A DNA stretch of 64,000 bases from Caballeronia sp. LZ062 (GTDB lineage: Bacteria; Pseudomonadota; Gammaproteobacteria; Burkholderiales; Burkholderiaceae). The notes beneath the pieces were generated by a model. It was given only the letters and a program-made list of their open reading frames with translations, was not told the DNA's origin and made no database searches. This document shows positions 34,518-43,652 of this stretch, one piece after another (the stretch's first letter is position 1; each line of letters starts with the position of its first letter). The stretch is taken from the NCBI RefSeq assembly GCF_031450785.1, contig NZ_JARTWB010000003.1, forward strand, positions 558,001 through 622,000, written 5' to 3'. A program made the translations under genes and the position numbers.

Positions 34518-35284
34518 CGCGCGTCACCACGTGCTAGAGAATTTCCGTGCGAATCTGCGGCGAGCGTCGAGCGCTTGCCGGTCAGCATAGCGCGCTTGCC
34601 TGCGAAACCCCGTGTCTTCCGATACTCGAAGCCATGCTCGAGAAGCGCACGCTTCACGAGTCCTGCGCTCGTGTAGGTGGCAAACGTAGCGTCGTATGCC
34701 GCGAGGCGCGCGAGCATGGCGAAGGTGGCGGGGCTCCACATATCCGGATTCTTTCGGGGCGCAAAACCGTCGAGATAGATGGCATCGACGGTGACGTCCA
34801 GTGTCAGCGCCAAGGGCGGGGCATCGGCGATATCGCAGAAGATGAGCGTCAGGACGACCGCGCCCGAATCGAACGTCAAGCGGTGCACGCCTGCATCGAG
34901 TGGCGGCCACGCAGAAATCAATTCGTCTGCAAGCGGCTGAATGGAGGCGTCGTCGATGATGGCCGCATGCGCGCGTCGCAGATCCTCTGCGCTGAACGGA
35001 TGCTTTTCGATGGACACGAACTGAAGCGTCAGAGAGCGATGCGGGTGGTTGCGCCACATGAACCATGTCGCCAGGAAATTGATTCCCATGCCGAAGCCGG
35101 TTTCAATCAGTCTGAACGCCGGCTGACCGCGCCATCGTTCGGGCAGGCCGTTGCCTCGCAGAAAGACGTAACGCGCTTGTGCGAGTGCGCCGGCGGTGCT
35201 GTGATACACATCGTCGTGCCTCGAGCAAAAAGGCGTGCCGTCTGCGCGAAACGTGAGTGACGCAGGCGTCAGGCGTGTCGTCAT
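34508..35284 (-). CDS. mnmD: tRNA 5-methylaminomethyl-2-thiouridine methyltransferase MnmD
   Basis: SAM-dependent methyltransferase of 258 residues that finishes mnm5s2U34 in the anticodon of certain tRNAs. It corresponds to the N-terminal MnmC1 half of E. coli MnmC: FRLIETGFGMGINFLATW (SAM site) and the diagnostic YLDGFAPRKNPDMWSPATF. The FAD-dependent MnmC2 half is missing, as in stand-alone MnmD. The ATG at 35284 overlaps the TGA of yceH (ATGA); the longer upstream frame is inside yceH and rejected. It is translationally coupled to yceH and overlaps the amidase start. Confidence 0.92.
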   Translation of the reverse strand: MTTRLTPASLTFRADGTPFCSRHDDVYHSTAGALAQARYVFLRGNGLPERWRGQPAFRLIETGFGMGINFLATWFMWRNHPHRSLTLQFVSIEKHPFSAEDLRRAHAAIIDDASIQPLADELISAWPPLDAGVHRLTFDSGAVVLTLIFCDIADAPPLALTLDVTVDAIYLDGFAPRKNPDMWSPATFAMLARLAAYDATFATYTSAGLVKRALLEHGFEYRKTRGFAGKRAMLTGKRSTLAADSHGNSLARGDARCL

Positions 35285-35985
35285 GTTTGCGACGGCGGGT
35301 CCAATGCAATGCCCAACTCGCTCGCCATGCGCTCGACCATTGCGCGCAGTTCCGTCACCTCTTGAGCCAGGCGCTCGTGGTCCGCTCTGAGTGCCTCGAA
35401 TGCCGACGACGAATACGATTCCCCACTCGATGCCTCGCGCGTCGGCGCGTCGGCCACACTGACTTCGCCGCATAGCAGGTGCATCCAACGGCTCTCGCGC
35501 CCGCCGGGGGCGCGCGGCAGTTTGACCACGCGCGGAGGATCGCTTGCGGCGAGTTCTTCGAGGAAGCTTTCCACTGACGAGATGTCGGCAAATGCGTGCA
35601 GGCGCGCGCTATTGGCGCGCAGTTCGGCCGCCGTTTGCGGGCCGCGCAGGAATAGCGTCGCGAGCAGAGCCACGGACTGACTCGGAATGCCCAGCACGCG
35701 ATTGATGTTGTGCTCGAAACGCGGCACACGGCTGCTGCTGCCCTCGATCACGAGCGAAAGGCGCTTGAGGCCGTCAATGGTGGTCAGGACTTCGTCTTCC
35801 GTGACGTTCATCACCGGCGCACGCGCGCTCTTCTGGTTGCAGCCTGCGGTGAGTGCGTTCAGCGACAGCGGGTAAGTGTCGGGCACCGTCTGCTGCTTTT
35901 CAACGAGCACGCCGAGCACGCGCACTTCGAGCGGCGTCAGTTCGCGCAAGCCGGGACGAACGGCGCTTTGAGAGGGTGTGTTCAT
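35281..35985 (-). CDS. yceH: YceH family protein (DUF480)
   Basis: A 234-residue cytosolic protein of the DUF480 family, with two winged-helix-like repeats: LTPLEVRVLGVLVEKQ, then PDTYPLSLNALTAGCNQKSAR, VTEDEVLTTIDGLKRLSLV and later SVALLATLFLRGPQTAAEL. The C-terminus is a predicted coiled coil (EALRADHERLAQEVTELRAM). Function is unknown. First gene of the yceH-mnmD-amidase unit; divergent from the amidoligase island. Confidence 0.92.
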   Translation of the reverse strand: MNTPSQSAVRPGLRELTPLEVRVLGVLVEKQQTVPDTYPLSLNALTAGCNQKSARAPVMNVTEDEVLTTIDGLKRLSLVIEGSSSRVPRFEHNINRVLGIPSQSVALLATLFLRGPQTAAELRANSARLHAFADISSVESFLEELAASDPPRVVKLPRAPGGRESRWMHLLCGEVSVADAPTREASSGESYSSSAFEALRADHERLAQEVTELRAMVERMASELGIALDPPSQT

Positions 35986-36391
35986 GAAGACTCGAATTGA
36001 TTCGCCAAGATGCCTATGATACCGGCGCTTCTCGCATACCAGCCAAGGCGCACCTTCCTGCGGCATCGTTTACTGTGCAGAGATAAAGCGCCGCGCCGTT
36101 TTGGTGCAGTGCCCCTTCGCGACATGCCGAATGTTCCATGCGGTCAACGAATTGGATATCGGTCATGCGTTGGCATCGAAGTTGCTCTTTTGAGTGCGGC
36201 ACTGGGCCGCCCGCGCAATGGATGCAGTCACAATAAGCATCCGCTTGAGGTTGCCTATGAAACGAAAGCGGGATGTTTCGCACGATGATTCGGTGCGCCG
36301 CGTTGTCAGGCTCTTCAGTCATTGCGAGTGCAACCAGAACACCAACCAAGGGATCCCGGTCCCGGCACGCACTTGATAGGAAAGTCCGGCC
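35986..36391. other. Intergenic region between yceH and the amidoligase island
   Basis: About 406 bp holding two divergent promoters. A plus-strand open frame (36010-36288) has no ribosome-binding site and no family-like sequence. No operator is obvious. Confidence 0.4.
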
Positions 36392-37864
36392 ATGACGCAA
36401 TCGTTCTTCAATGAGATGTTCGAGCGCAGCGACCTCGAAGCGCGCGGAGTACCGGCGTCGGCCTTTCTTGAAGCGGGTGCGCCCCGCCTGCATTACCGCG
36501 AGTTCATGGAATGGCTCAGCGCACAAAGCGAGAAGCAGGTCAATCTGAAACGCGCAGAGGCCGACCTGAATTTTCGTCGAGTAGGCATTACCTTCGCGGT
36601 CTACGGCACGAGCGACGTACCGGGCATCATTCCCGAACGCACCATTCCCTTCGACGTCATACCGCGCATTTTTCCTGCCGACGAATGGAAGGCGCTGGAG
36701 CGTGGTCTCAGGCAGCGCGTGAATGCGCTGAACCGCTTCATCCACGACATCTATCACGATCAGGACATCATTCGCGCCGGCATCATCCCGGAAGCGCAGA
36801 TCGTCGGCAACGCGCAATACCGGCCGCAAATGCGTGGTGTCGAGGTGACGCGCAACATATACGCGCATATCGCGGGCATCGACATCGTGCGTGCGGGGCA
36901 GGGCGAGTTCTATGTCCTCGAGGACAATTTGCGTGTGCCGTCCGGCGTGTCGTACATGCTCGAGAACCGCAAGATGATGATGCGGCTTTTTCCCGATCTA
37001 TTTGCACGCAATCGCGTAGCGCCGATCGCGCATTACCCCGACCTGCTGCTCGATACCTTGCGTGCGGCGGCGCCCGCCGGCGTGGACAACCCGACCATCG
37101 TCGTGATGACGCCCGGCATGTACAACTCCGCGTATTTCGAACATGCGTTCCTTGCGCAGCAGATGGGCGTGGAACTGGTGGAGGGACAAGACCTGTTCGT
37201 GGACGGCGACTATGTCTATATGCGCACGACGCAAGGACCGCAGCGCGTGGATGTGATCTACAGGCGCGTCGACGATGACTTCCTGGATCCGCTCGTCTTT
37301 CGCCCGGATTCGGCTTTGGGCGTGGCCGGACTAATTTCGGCATATCGCGCCGGACATGTCTCGTTGTGCAATGCAGTGGGCACGGGTATCGCCGACGACA
37401 AGTCCATCTATCCTTACGTGCCGGACATGGTGCGTTTCTATCTCGGACAGGAGCCGATACTCAATAACGTGCCGACCTGGATGTGCCGCAAGCCCGACGA
37501 CCTGAAGTACGTGCTCGATCATCTGCCGGAACTCGTCGTCAAGGAGACGCATGGCGCGGGCGGCTACGGCATGCTGGTGGGACCGTCGTCGAGCGCCGCG
37601 CAGATCGCGGAATTTCGCGCGGTGCTCACTGCGAATCCTGAGAAATACATTGCGCAGCCCACGCTCGCGCTTTCAACGTGCCCGACATACGTCGAGTCGG
37701 GCATTGCCCCGCGTCATATCGATCTGCGTCCCTTCGTGCTCTCGGGCACGGAAGTGCGCATGGTGCCGGGAGGACTGACGCGCGTTGCGTTGCGTGAAGG
37801 GTCTTTGGTCGTGAATTCATCGCAAGGCGGTGGCACGAAAGACACCTGGGTGTTGGAACGCTAG
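36392..37864 (+). CDS. Circularly permuted ATP-grasp protein (predicted COOH-NH2 ligase)
   Basis: Predicted peptide-bond-forming ligase of 490 residues (DUF404/DUF407 type, COG2308). Visible marks: IPERTIPFDVIPRIF, GRAGQGEFYVLEDNLRVPSGVSYM in pieces near residue 170-195, LVVKETHGAGGYGMLVGP (nucleotide-binding lysines and glycine-rich loop, about 388-405) and the end YVESGIAPRHIDLRPFVL. Such proteins are encoded beside alpha-E and transglutaminase genes in many bacteria and are predicted, not shown, to make a small peptide or modify proteins. Starts after AGGAA. The alpha-E gene follows after 41 bases. Confidence 0.92.
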   Translation: MTQSFFNEMFERSDLEARGVPASAFLEAGAPRLHYREFMEWLSAQSEKQVNLKRAEADLNFRRVGITFAVYGTSDVPGIIPERTIPFDVIPRIFPADEWKALERGLRQRVNALNRFIHDIYHDQDIIRAGIIPEAQIVGNAQYRPQMRGVEVTRNIYAHIAGIDIVRAGQGEFYVLEDNLRVPSGVSYMLENRKMMMRLFPDLFARNRVAPIAHYPDLLLDTLRAAAPAGVDNPTIVVMTPGMYNSAYFEHAFLAQQMGVELVEGQDLFVDGDYVYMRTTQGPQRVDVIYRRVDDDFLDPLVFRPDSALGVAGLISAYRAGHVSLCNAVGTGIADDKSIYPYVPDMVRFYLGQEPILNNVPTWMCRKPDDLKYVLDHLPELVVKETHGAGGYGMLVGPSSSAAQIAEFRAVLTANPEKYIAQPTLALSTCPTYVESGIAPRHIDLRPFVLSGTEVRMVPGGLTRVALREGSLVVNSSQGGGTKDTWVLER

Positions 37865-37905
37865 CCACGCACACGAGACCATCAAAACCATACGCGAGAC
37901 TACCC

Positions 37906-38952
37906 ATGCTGAGCCGTACCGCGGATCATCTCTTCTGGATGGCGCGCTATACCGAGCGCGCCGAAAATACTGCGCGGATGCTCGACGCGAATTATCAACT
38001 CTCGCTCTTGCCGCAATCGGACGAATATGCGGAACTGGGCTGGCGAGCGATGCTCTCCATCTCCGAACTGAGCGGCATTTATTCCGCCGCTCATCGCAGC
38101 ATGAAAAGCCGCGACGTGATCGAGTTCATGGTGCGCGATATATCGAACCCTTCTTCGATTGTCAGTTGCCTGCGCGCTGCACGCGAGAACGCGCGGGCGG
38201 TGCGCAGTTCCACCAACAGCGAGCTATGGGAAACGCTCAATACGACGTGGCTGGACTGCCAGCGGATGCTGGACGACGGCATCCTCCAACGCGAGCCTTA
38301 TACGTTTTTCGAGTGGGTGAAGTTTCGCTCGCACCTGTCGCGCGGCGTTCAGCTCGGAACGCTCGTCAAGGACGACGCGTTCTATTTCATGCGTCTCGGC
38401 ACGTTCGTCGAGCGGGCCGATAATACGGCGCGCATTCTCGACGTCAAGTTTGAGATGATGGAGCAGCGCGCAGACACATCGGCACAGCCGTTCGATTATC
38501 ACCACTGGACGGCCGTGCTCGGATCGGTCTCGGGATTCGAGGTGTACCGAAAGGTTTATCGCGATGTCATCACGCCCGAGCGTGTAGCGGATCTGCTGAT
38601 CCTTTATCGCGACTGGCCGCGTTCGCTGGCGGCAAGCATCGCTGAAGTCGAGCAGTTGATCATTCACGTGACCCAGGGCCGCGATACCGAAGCGGTCAGG
38701 CTTGCGGCGCAACTCAGCGCGGAACTGAGAAACGGCAATATCGGCGACATTCTGCAAGGAGGGCTGCACGCGTATCTCGTCAGTTTCCTCGCACGCGTGA
38801 ACGAACTGGCAAGCAGCATCAGCCGTGAATTTCTTTTGCCGATTGCGCCTGAGTTGCCTGAAGCCTCTCAATCACAGACGCAATCGCAGACTGGAACGCA
38901 GGACGGGTCGCCTGCGCTTTCCCAGTCTCAGTCGCAGCGTTCGACGAGCTGA
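37906..38952 (+). CDS. Alpha-E domain protein
   Basis: All-helical 348-residue protein of the alpha-E family, named for its helices and conserved glutamates. The N-terminus LSRTADHLFWMARYTERAEN is the family signature, repeated in variant form at MRLGTFVERADNTARILDVK (about residue 163-182). The C-terminus is a low-complexity Gln/Ser tail (SQSQTQSQTGT). Always found with ATP-grasp partners, so it probably acts as a scaffold or auxiliary ligase subunit. Convergent with the metallopeptidase gene, nine bases apart. Confidence 0.92.
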   Translation: MLSRTADHLFWMARYTERAENTARMLDANYQLSLLPQSDEYAELGWRAMLSISELSGIYSAAHRSMKSRDVIEFMVRDISNPSSIVSCLRAARENARAVRSSTNSELWETLNTTWLDCQRMLDDGILQREPYTFFEWVKFRSHLSRGVQLGTLVKDDAFYFMRLGTFVERADNTARILDVKFEMMEQRADTSAQPFDYHHWTAVLGSVSGFEVYRKVYRDVITPERVADLLILYRDWPRSLAASIAEVEQLIIHVTQGRDTEAVRLAAQLSAELRNGNIGDILQGGLHAYLVSFLARVNELASSISREFLLPIAPELPEASQSQTQSQTGTQDGSPALSQSQSQRSTS

Positions 38953-38961
38953 CCCGTGCGC

Positions 38962-40023
38962 TCAACGCTTTGCAGCCGCAGCCACGACACGATGCACGAA
39001 GCGCAGCTTGTCGATGACGGGCGGCGCAAGCGTGAACGGATAGCCGTCCGGCATGCCGAGGCTGCGGTTGAGGCTATTCAATGCATACGTGAGCGGGAAC
39101 CAGCGCTTCATCAGGTTATCGAACGTGGTTTCCTCGATGGGCGTCGTGTCTGTGAGCGTCGGTTCATGCGGGCTGTCGGGCACGAGAACCAGTCCGCACG
39201 AAACGGCCGTGTCCATCGTATCGACGATATGCAGATAGTGCGCCCATGTTTCCGCCCAGTCCTCCCACGGATGCATGGTCGCATATGCGCTGATGTAGTT
39301 CTCCGCCCAGTTCGCCGGCGGCCCTTCCTTGTAATGGCGATCGAGCGCGGCGGCATAGTCTTGTCGTTCATCGCCGAATGCAGTGCGAAAAGGCGCGACG
39401 CGCGGTGTGTCGGCAATCAGTCGATCGAAGAAATAGTGCCCTGTTTCATGGCGGAAGTGGCCAAGCAGTGTGCGATAAGGCTCATGCATCGCAGAACGAA
39501 CTTTCTCGCGATGAGCGTCATCGGCTTCCGCTATGTTGAGCGTGATGATCCCGTTGTTGTGTCCTGTCATGACGCCGCGGCCTTCCGCGTCGCCTTCCAG
39601 AAACTGGAATTCGAGTCCGTGCTCAGGGTCTTCCTGCCGCGACTGAACATGAAGACCGAGGTCCGCGAGCGTGAAGAGCAGACGGCGTTTGGCACCCTCC
39701 AGGCGATACCAGTAAAGGCGGTTGTCGGGCGTCTCCAGGTTGGGAATGGTGCTCGTCAACTGGCAGGACGAACACAGCGTCTCTTCGGACTCCGCAGGGA
39801 CCATCCAGTTGCAGACGTTCTCGACCGCGTAGTTGTGGCACGGACGGTAAAGCTGATCCTTGGCGAGCGGATGCAGGCTCTTCCACGTGCCGTCTTCGTT
39901 TTCATCGAAAGCACTGATCTGACTAAGTTCCGGGACATAGCCGAGTTTCGCCCCGCAGTTCTCGCAATGTGTGTTTTCGAAAAAGACGAGCTGGTCGCAG
40001 CGGTTGCAGTGGAAGGTCTTCAT
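38962..40023 (-). CDS. Zinc-ribbon metallopeptidase-like protein (putative zinc-binding metallopeptidase)
   Basis: A 353-residue protein. It opens with a zinc ribbon (FHCNRCDQLVFFENTHCENC, residues 4-23), has further cysteine pairs (RPCHNYAVENVC and LCSSCQ), and a zincin-type active site HETGHYFFDRL near residue 190 (HExxH). Downstream, WAENYISAYATMHPWEDWAETWAHYLHI may hold the third metal ligand. It matches proteins annotated as putative zinc-binding metallopeptidase (Peptidase_Mx). No signal peptide. It lies on the opposite strand inside the amidoligase island. Start at 40023 puts the zinc ribbon at the N-terminus; upstream codons are unlike the family. Confidence 0.88.
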   Translation of the reverse strand: MKTFHCNRCDQLVFFENTHCENCGAKLGYVPELSQISAFDENEDGTWKSLHPLAKDQLYRPCHNYAVENVCNWMVPAESEETLCSSCQLTSTIPNLETPDNRLYWYRLEGAKRRLLFTLADLGLHVQSRQEDPEHGLEFQFLEGDAEGRGVMTGHNNGIITLNIAEADDAHREKVRSAMHEPYRTLLGHFRHETGHYFFDRLIADTPRVAPFRTAFGDERQDYAAALDRHYKEGPPANWAENYISAYATMHPWEDWAETWAHYLHIVDTMDTAVSCGLVLVPDSPHEPTLTDTTPIEETTFDNLMKRWFPLTYALNSLNRSLGMPDGYPFTLAPPVIDKLRFVHRVVAAAAKR

Positions 40024-40148
40024 TGTGTGTGCCGAAAAGAGGAATCGAACCGAACGTTGCCCGGAGGTCAGCGCCACCAACGCAAAGAACGTGCCTCTTG
40101 CGAAGGTCCGGCATAGACCGTTAGAAAGAAATCGAAAAGGAGTTGCGT

Positions 40149-43100
40149 GTGTCCATTCGCGTCGCGTTGAACCATGTCACGCATTATCGTTACGACCGGC
40201 TTGTCGGTCTTTCGCCACAGGTCGTTCGCTTGCGGCCCGCTCCCCATTGCCGGACGCCGATCTTGTCGTACTCGTTGCGCGTCGAACCGGTGCATCACTT
40301 CATCAACTGGCAGCAGGATGCGTTCGCAAACTATCAGGCGCGCCTCGTGTTTCCCGAGAAGACGCGCGAATTCAGGGTGACGGTCGACCTCGTCGCGGAG
40401 ATGGCCGTCTATAACCCGTTCGATTTCTTTCTGGAACCGTCTGCTGAAACGTTTCCGTTCCGCTATCCGCCCGAACTGCTGCACGACCTCGCGCCGTACA
40501 TGATCAAGCGCGAAATGACGCCGCGTTTCGCGGCATTCGTCGAAAGCATCGACTGCTCGCCACAACCCACGGTCGATTTTCTCGTCGGACTGAATCAGCG
40601 CCTTTCGCGCGAGATTCGTTATCTGATCCGAATGGAACCGGGTGTTCAGACGCCGGAGGAAACGCTCGCGAGCGCGGCGGGCTCGTGTCGCGATTCGGGC
40701 TGGCTGCTCGTCGAAACTCTGCGGCATATCGGGCTGGCCGCGCGTTTCGTGTCGGGCTACTTGTTGCAGCTTGCGCCCGATACGAAGTCTCTCGAAGGCC
40801 CGAGCGGAACCGATGTGGACTTCACCGACCTTCACGCATGGTGCGAGGTCTTTCTGCCGGGCGCGGGATGGATCGGCTTCGACCCGACATCGGGGTTGCT
40901 CGCAGGCGAAGGGCACATTCCCGTCGCGTGTACGCCCGAGCCGGACAGCGCGGCGCCCGTCTCGGGCGCGGTGGATGAATGTGAGGTCGAGTTCGGCCAT
41001 TCGATGTCGATCGAGCGCGTGCGCGAAACGCCGCGCGTGACGAAGCCTTACAGCGAGGACGACTGGCACGCCGTGCTACGCATGGGCGAGCAGGTGGATG
41101 CGCGGCTCGACGCATCGGACGTGCGTCTGACGATGGGCGGCGAGCCGACGTATGTCTCCGTGCGTGACCGCGACGCGCCCGAGTGGAACACCGACGCGCT
41201 CGGACCGACGAAGCGCGCTTACGCCGTGTCGCTGATGAACAAGCTGCGTGCGCAGTATGGCGCCGGCGGTTTTTTGCATATCGGTCAGGGCAAATGGTAT
41301 CCCGGTGAACAGCTACCGCGCTGGGCGCTCTCGCTGTTCTGGCGCGAGGACGGCGAGCCATGCTGGCACGATCCCGCGCTCTTCGCGGACGAGCGGCAGC
41401 CGGTGAGCTACACCTCCGACGACGCCTTGCGCTTCACTCGTCACCTCGCGGGCAAGCTGTCTTTGGATTCAAAATTCATTCAGCCGGGCTACGAAGATAC
41501 CTGGTACTACCTGTGGCGCGAGCGCCGGCTGCCCGTGAACGTCGACCCGTTCGACTCGCGTCTCGACGACGAACTTGAGCGCGTGCGTCTGCGCCGTGTT
41601 TTCGATGCCGGGTTGCCTTCGGTCACGGGCTACGCGTTGCCGATCGCACGCGAGGAGGGTGCGGCGGCACAGCCGGGCCGCTGGACAACCGGCCCGTGGT
41701 TCTTCCGGGATGAACGGATGTACCTCGTTCCCGGTGATTCGCCGATGGGGTACCGCTTGCCACTCGATTCGCTGCCGTGGGTCTCGGAAGCCGATTACCC
41801 GTGGCAGCACGAACACGACCCGTTCGCGCCCTCCGTGCCGCTGCGCCGCGCCGCCGAACTGCGCATGCAATACGCTGACCGTGATAATGCATTCGGCATG
41901 CAAGATGCCGAACGCAAAATGCCAGACGACGCGAATGCGGAAGCGACCGAAGCGACCGATGCGGCCACTGCCGCAGCCCGCGGCAGGATGCCCGGGCGCG
42001 GGGAATCCGCGGGCTGGATCGCACGCACCGCGATCTGCGTCGAAGCGCGCGATCCGGCGCGCGCCGCCGGCCCCAAGGTCGAGGCGCAGACGCTCGAGAA
42101 GCGGGGACAGGCCAACAAGCTGATGCACGTGTTCATGCCGCCGCTCGTGGCAGTCGATGACTATCTCGACCTGCTCGCTGCCGTGGAAGCGACTGCCGCC
42201 GAACTGCGGATTCCCGTCATCATCGAAGGTTATCCGCCGCCTCGCGATGCGCGCCTCAAGGTGCTTCAGGTGACGCCGGACCCCGGCGTGATCGAAGTGA
42301 ACATCCATCCGGCGTCGAACTGGACAGAGCTTGTCGAGCACACCGAATACCTCTACAACGCCGCGCACGAGTCGTATCTCAGCCCCGAGAAGTTCATGCT
42401 CGACGGCCGGCACACGGGCACGGGCGGCGGCAATCACTTCGTGCTGGGCGGGGCCACGCCGGCCAATAGCCCGTTCCTGCGGCGCCCCGACTTGCTGGCG
42501 AGCCTGATTGCGTACTGGCACAACCATCCGTCTCTGTCCATGCTGTTTTCGGGGCTGTTCATCGGGCCGACCAGTCAGGCGCCGCGCGTCGACGAGGCAC
42601 GGAACGATCAGGTGTATGAACTCGAGATCGCGTTTGCGGAACTGCAGCGTCAAGTCGATCTGCTCGGCGGTCGCGGCAGCGCACAAGTGCCGCCGTGGCT
42701 CGTCGATCGCATTCTGCGCAACATCCTCATCGACGTAACCGGCAACACTCACCGCGCGGAATTCTGTATCGACAAACTGTATTCGCCCGACGGTCCGACA
42801 GGGCGCCTCGGCCTGCTCGAATTACGCGGCTTCGAAATGCCGCCGCACGCGCGCATGAGTCTCGTGCAGCAATTACTGCTGCGCGCGCTCGTCGCCCGGT
42901 TTTGGGAGAAGCCCTATACAGCGCGGCTCACGCGCTGGGGCACCGAGCTTCATGATCGCTTCATGCTCGGCACTTTCGTGCAGACGGACTTCGACGACGT
43001 CATTGCAGAACTGCGCGACGCGGGCTTCCCGTTCGAGAAGAACTGGTTCGCGCCGCATTTTGAATTCCGCTTTCCGCTCGTCGGTGCATACGAAACGGGC

Positions 43101-43610
43101 GGCATCGCGCTTACGATCCGACATGCGCTGGAACCGTGGCACGTGATGGGCGAAGAGGGGGCGATAGGCGGCACGGTGCGCTACGTCGATTCCTCTGTTG
43201 AAAGGCTCGAAGTGCGCGTGCTCGGACTGAACGGCGACCGTCATGTGGTAACGGTCAATGGCGAGCGGTTGCCGCTGCAAACCACGGGACGCGTCAGCGA
43301 GTATGTGGCGGCCGTGCGGTTTCGTGCGTGGGCGCAAGCTACGTCGTTGCATCCGACCATCGGCGTGCATGCACCGCTGACTTTCGATATTGTCGATACG
43401 TGGACGGGCCGCGCGATCGGTGGCTGCCAGTATCACGTCGCGCATCCGGGTGGTCGCAATTATCAGACGTTCCCGGTGAACGCGTATGAAGCGGAGAGCC
43501 GCAGACGCGCGCGTTTCTTTGCGAGCGGCCATACGCCCGGTCCGGTCGATATCAAGGAGCGCGAGCGCAGCCTCGAGTTTCCGTTCACGCTCGACTTGCG
43601 TCGTTCATGA
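40149..43610 (+). CDS. Transglutaminase-like domain fused to DUF2126 putative amidoligase
   Basis: A very large (1153 residues) two-part protein. Residues about 1-300: bacterial transglutaminase-like fold with N-terminal beta domain (ALNHVTHYRYDRLVGLSPQVV) and triad Cys in AAGSCRDSGW (about 179), His in FTDLHAWCEV (about 228), Asp in GFDPTSG (about 244). Residues about 300-1150: DUF2126, classed as a putative amidoligase of glutamine-synthetase-like fold, with RLTMGGEPTYVS-like block, ITGNTHRAEFCIDKLYSPDG region and GLLELRGFEMPPH. GTG at 40149 is preferred: AGGAG ends six bases before it, while the TTG at 40143 touches the Shine-Dalgarno. Confidence 0.92.
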   Translation: MSIRVALNHVTHYRYDRLVGLSPQVVRLRPAPHCRTPILSYSLRVEPVHHFINWQQDAFANYQARLVFPEKTREFRVTVDLVAEMAVYNPFDFFLEPSAETFPFRYPPELLHDLAPYMIKREMTPRFAAFVESIDCSPQPTVDFLVGLNQRLSREIRYLIRMEPGVQTPEETLASAAGSCRDSGWLLVETLRHIGLAARFVSGYLLQLAPDTKSLEGPSGTDVDFTDLHAWCEVFLPGAGWIGFDPTSGLLAGEGHIPVACTPEPDSAAPVSGAVDECEVEFGHSMSIERVRETPRVTKPYSEDDWHAVLRMGEQVDARLDASDVRLTMGGEPTYVSVRDRDAPEWNTDALGPTKRAYAVSLMNKLRAQYGAGGFLHIGQGKWYPGEQLPRWALSLFWREDGEPCWHDPALFADERQPVSYTSDDALRFTRHLAGKLSLDSKFIQPGYEDTWYYLWRERRLPVNVDPFDSRLDDELERVRLRRVFDAGLPSVTGYALPIAREEGAAAQPGRWTTGPWFFRDERMYLVPGDSPMGYRLPLDSLPWVSEADYPWQHEHDPFAPSVPLRRAAELRMQYADRDNAFGMQDAERKMPDDANAEATEATDAATAAARGRMPGRGESAGWIARTAICVEARDPARAAGPKVEAQTLEKRGQANKLMHVFMPPLVAVDDYLDLLAAVEATAAELRIPVIIEGYPPPRDARLKVLQVTPDPGVIEVNIHPASNWTELVEHTEYLYNAAHESYLSPEKFMLDGRHTGTGGGNHFVLGGATPANSPFLRRPDLLASLIAYWHNHPSLSMLFSGLFIGPTSQAPRVDEARNDQVYELEIAFAELQRQVDLLGGRGSAQVPPWLVDRILRNILIDVTGNTHRAEFCIDKLYSPDGPTGRLGLLELRGFEMPPHARMSLVQQLLLRALVARFWEKPYTARLTRWGTELHDRFMLGTFVQTDFDDVIAELRDAGFPFEKNWFAPHFEFRFPLVGAYETGGIALTIRHALEPWHVMGEEGAIGGTVRYVDSSVERLEVRVLGLNGDRHVVTVNGERLPLQTTGRVSEYVAAVRFRAWAQATSLHPTIGVHAPLTFDIVDTWTGRAIGGCQYHVAHPGGRNYQTFPVNAYEAESRRRARFFASGHTPGPVDIKERERSLEFPFTLDLRRS

Positions 43611-43652
43611 ACGCGATAAGACGACGCGTAAGCCTTACAAGAGAGGCCAACT

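Noticed and set aside
36010..36288. 92-codon open frame between yceH and the ATP-grasp gene
   Set aside because: No ribosome-binding site, random-looking sequence, and it occupies the divergent promoter region.
40143..40148. TTG at 40143 as start of the transglutaminase-DUF2126 gene
   Set aside because: It directly abuts the AGGAG; the GTG at 40149 has proper spacing.
41469..42752. Minus-strand frame of over 400 codons inside the DUF2126 gene
   Set aside because: Arg/Val/His-rich shadow with no ribosome-binding site; the plus strand has an obvious conserved protein.
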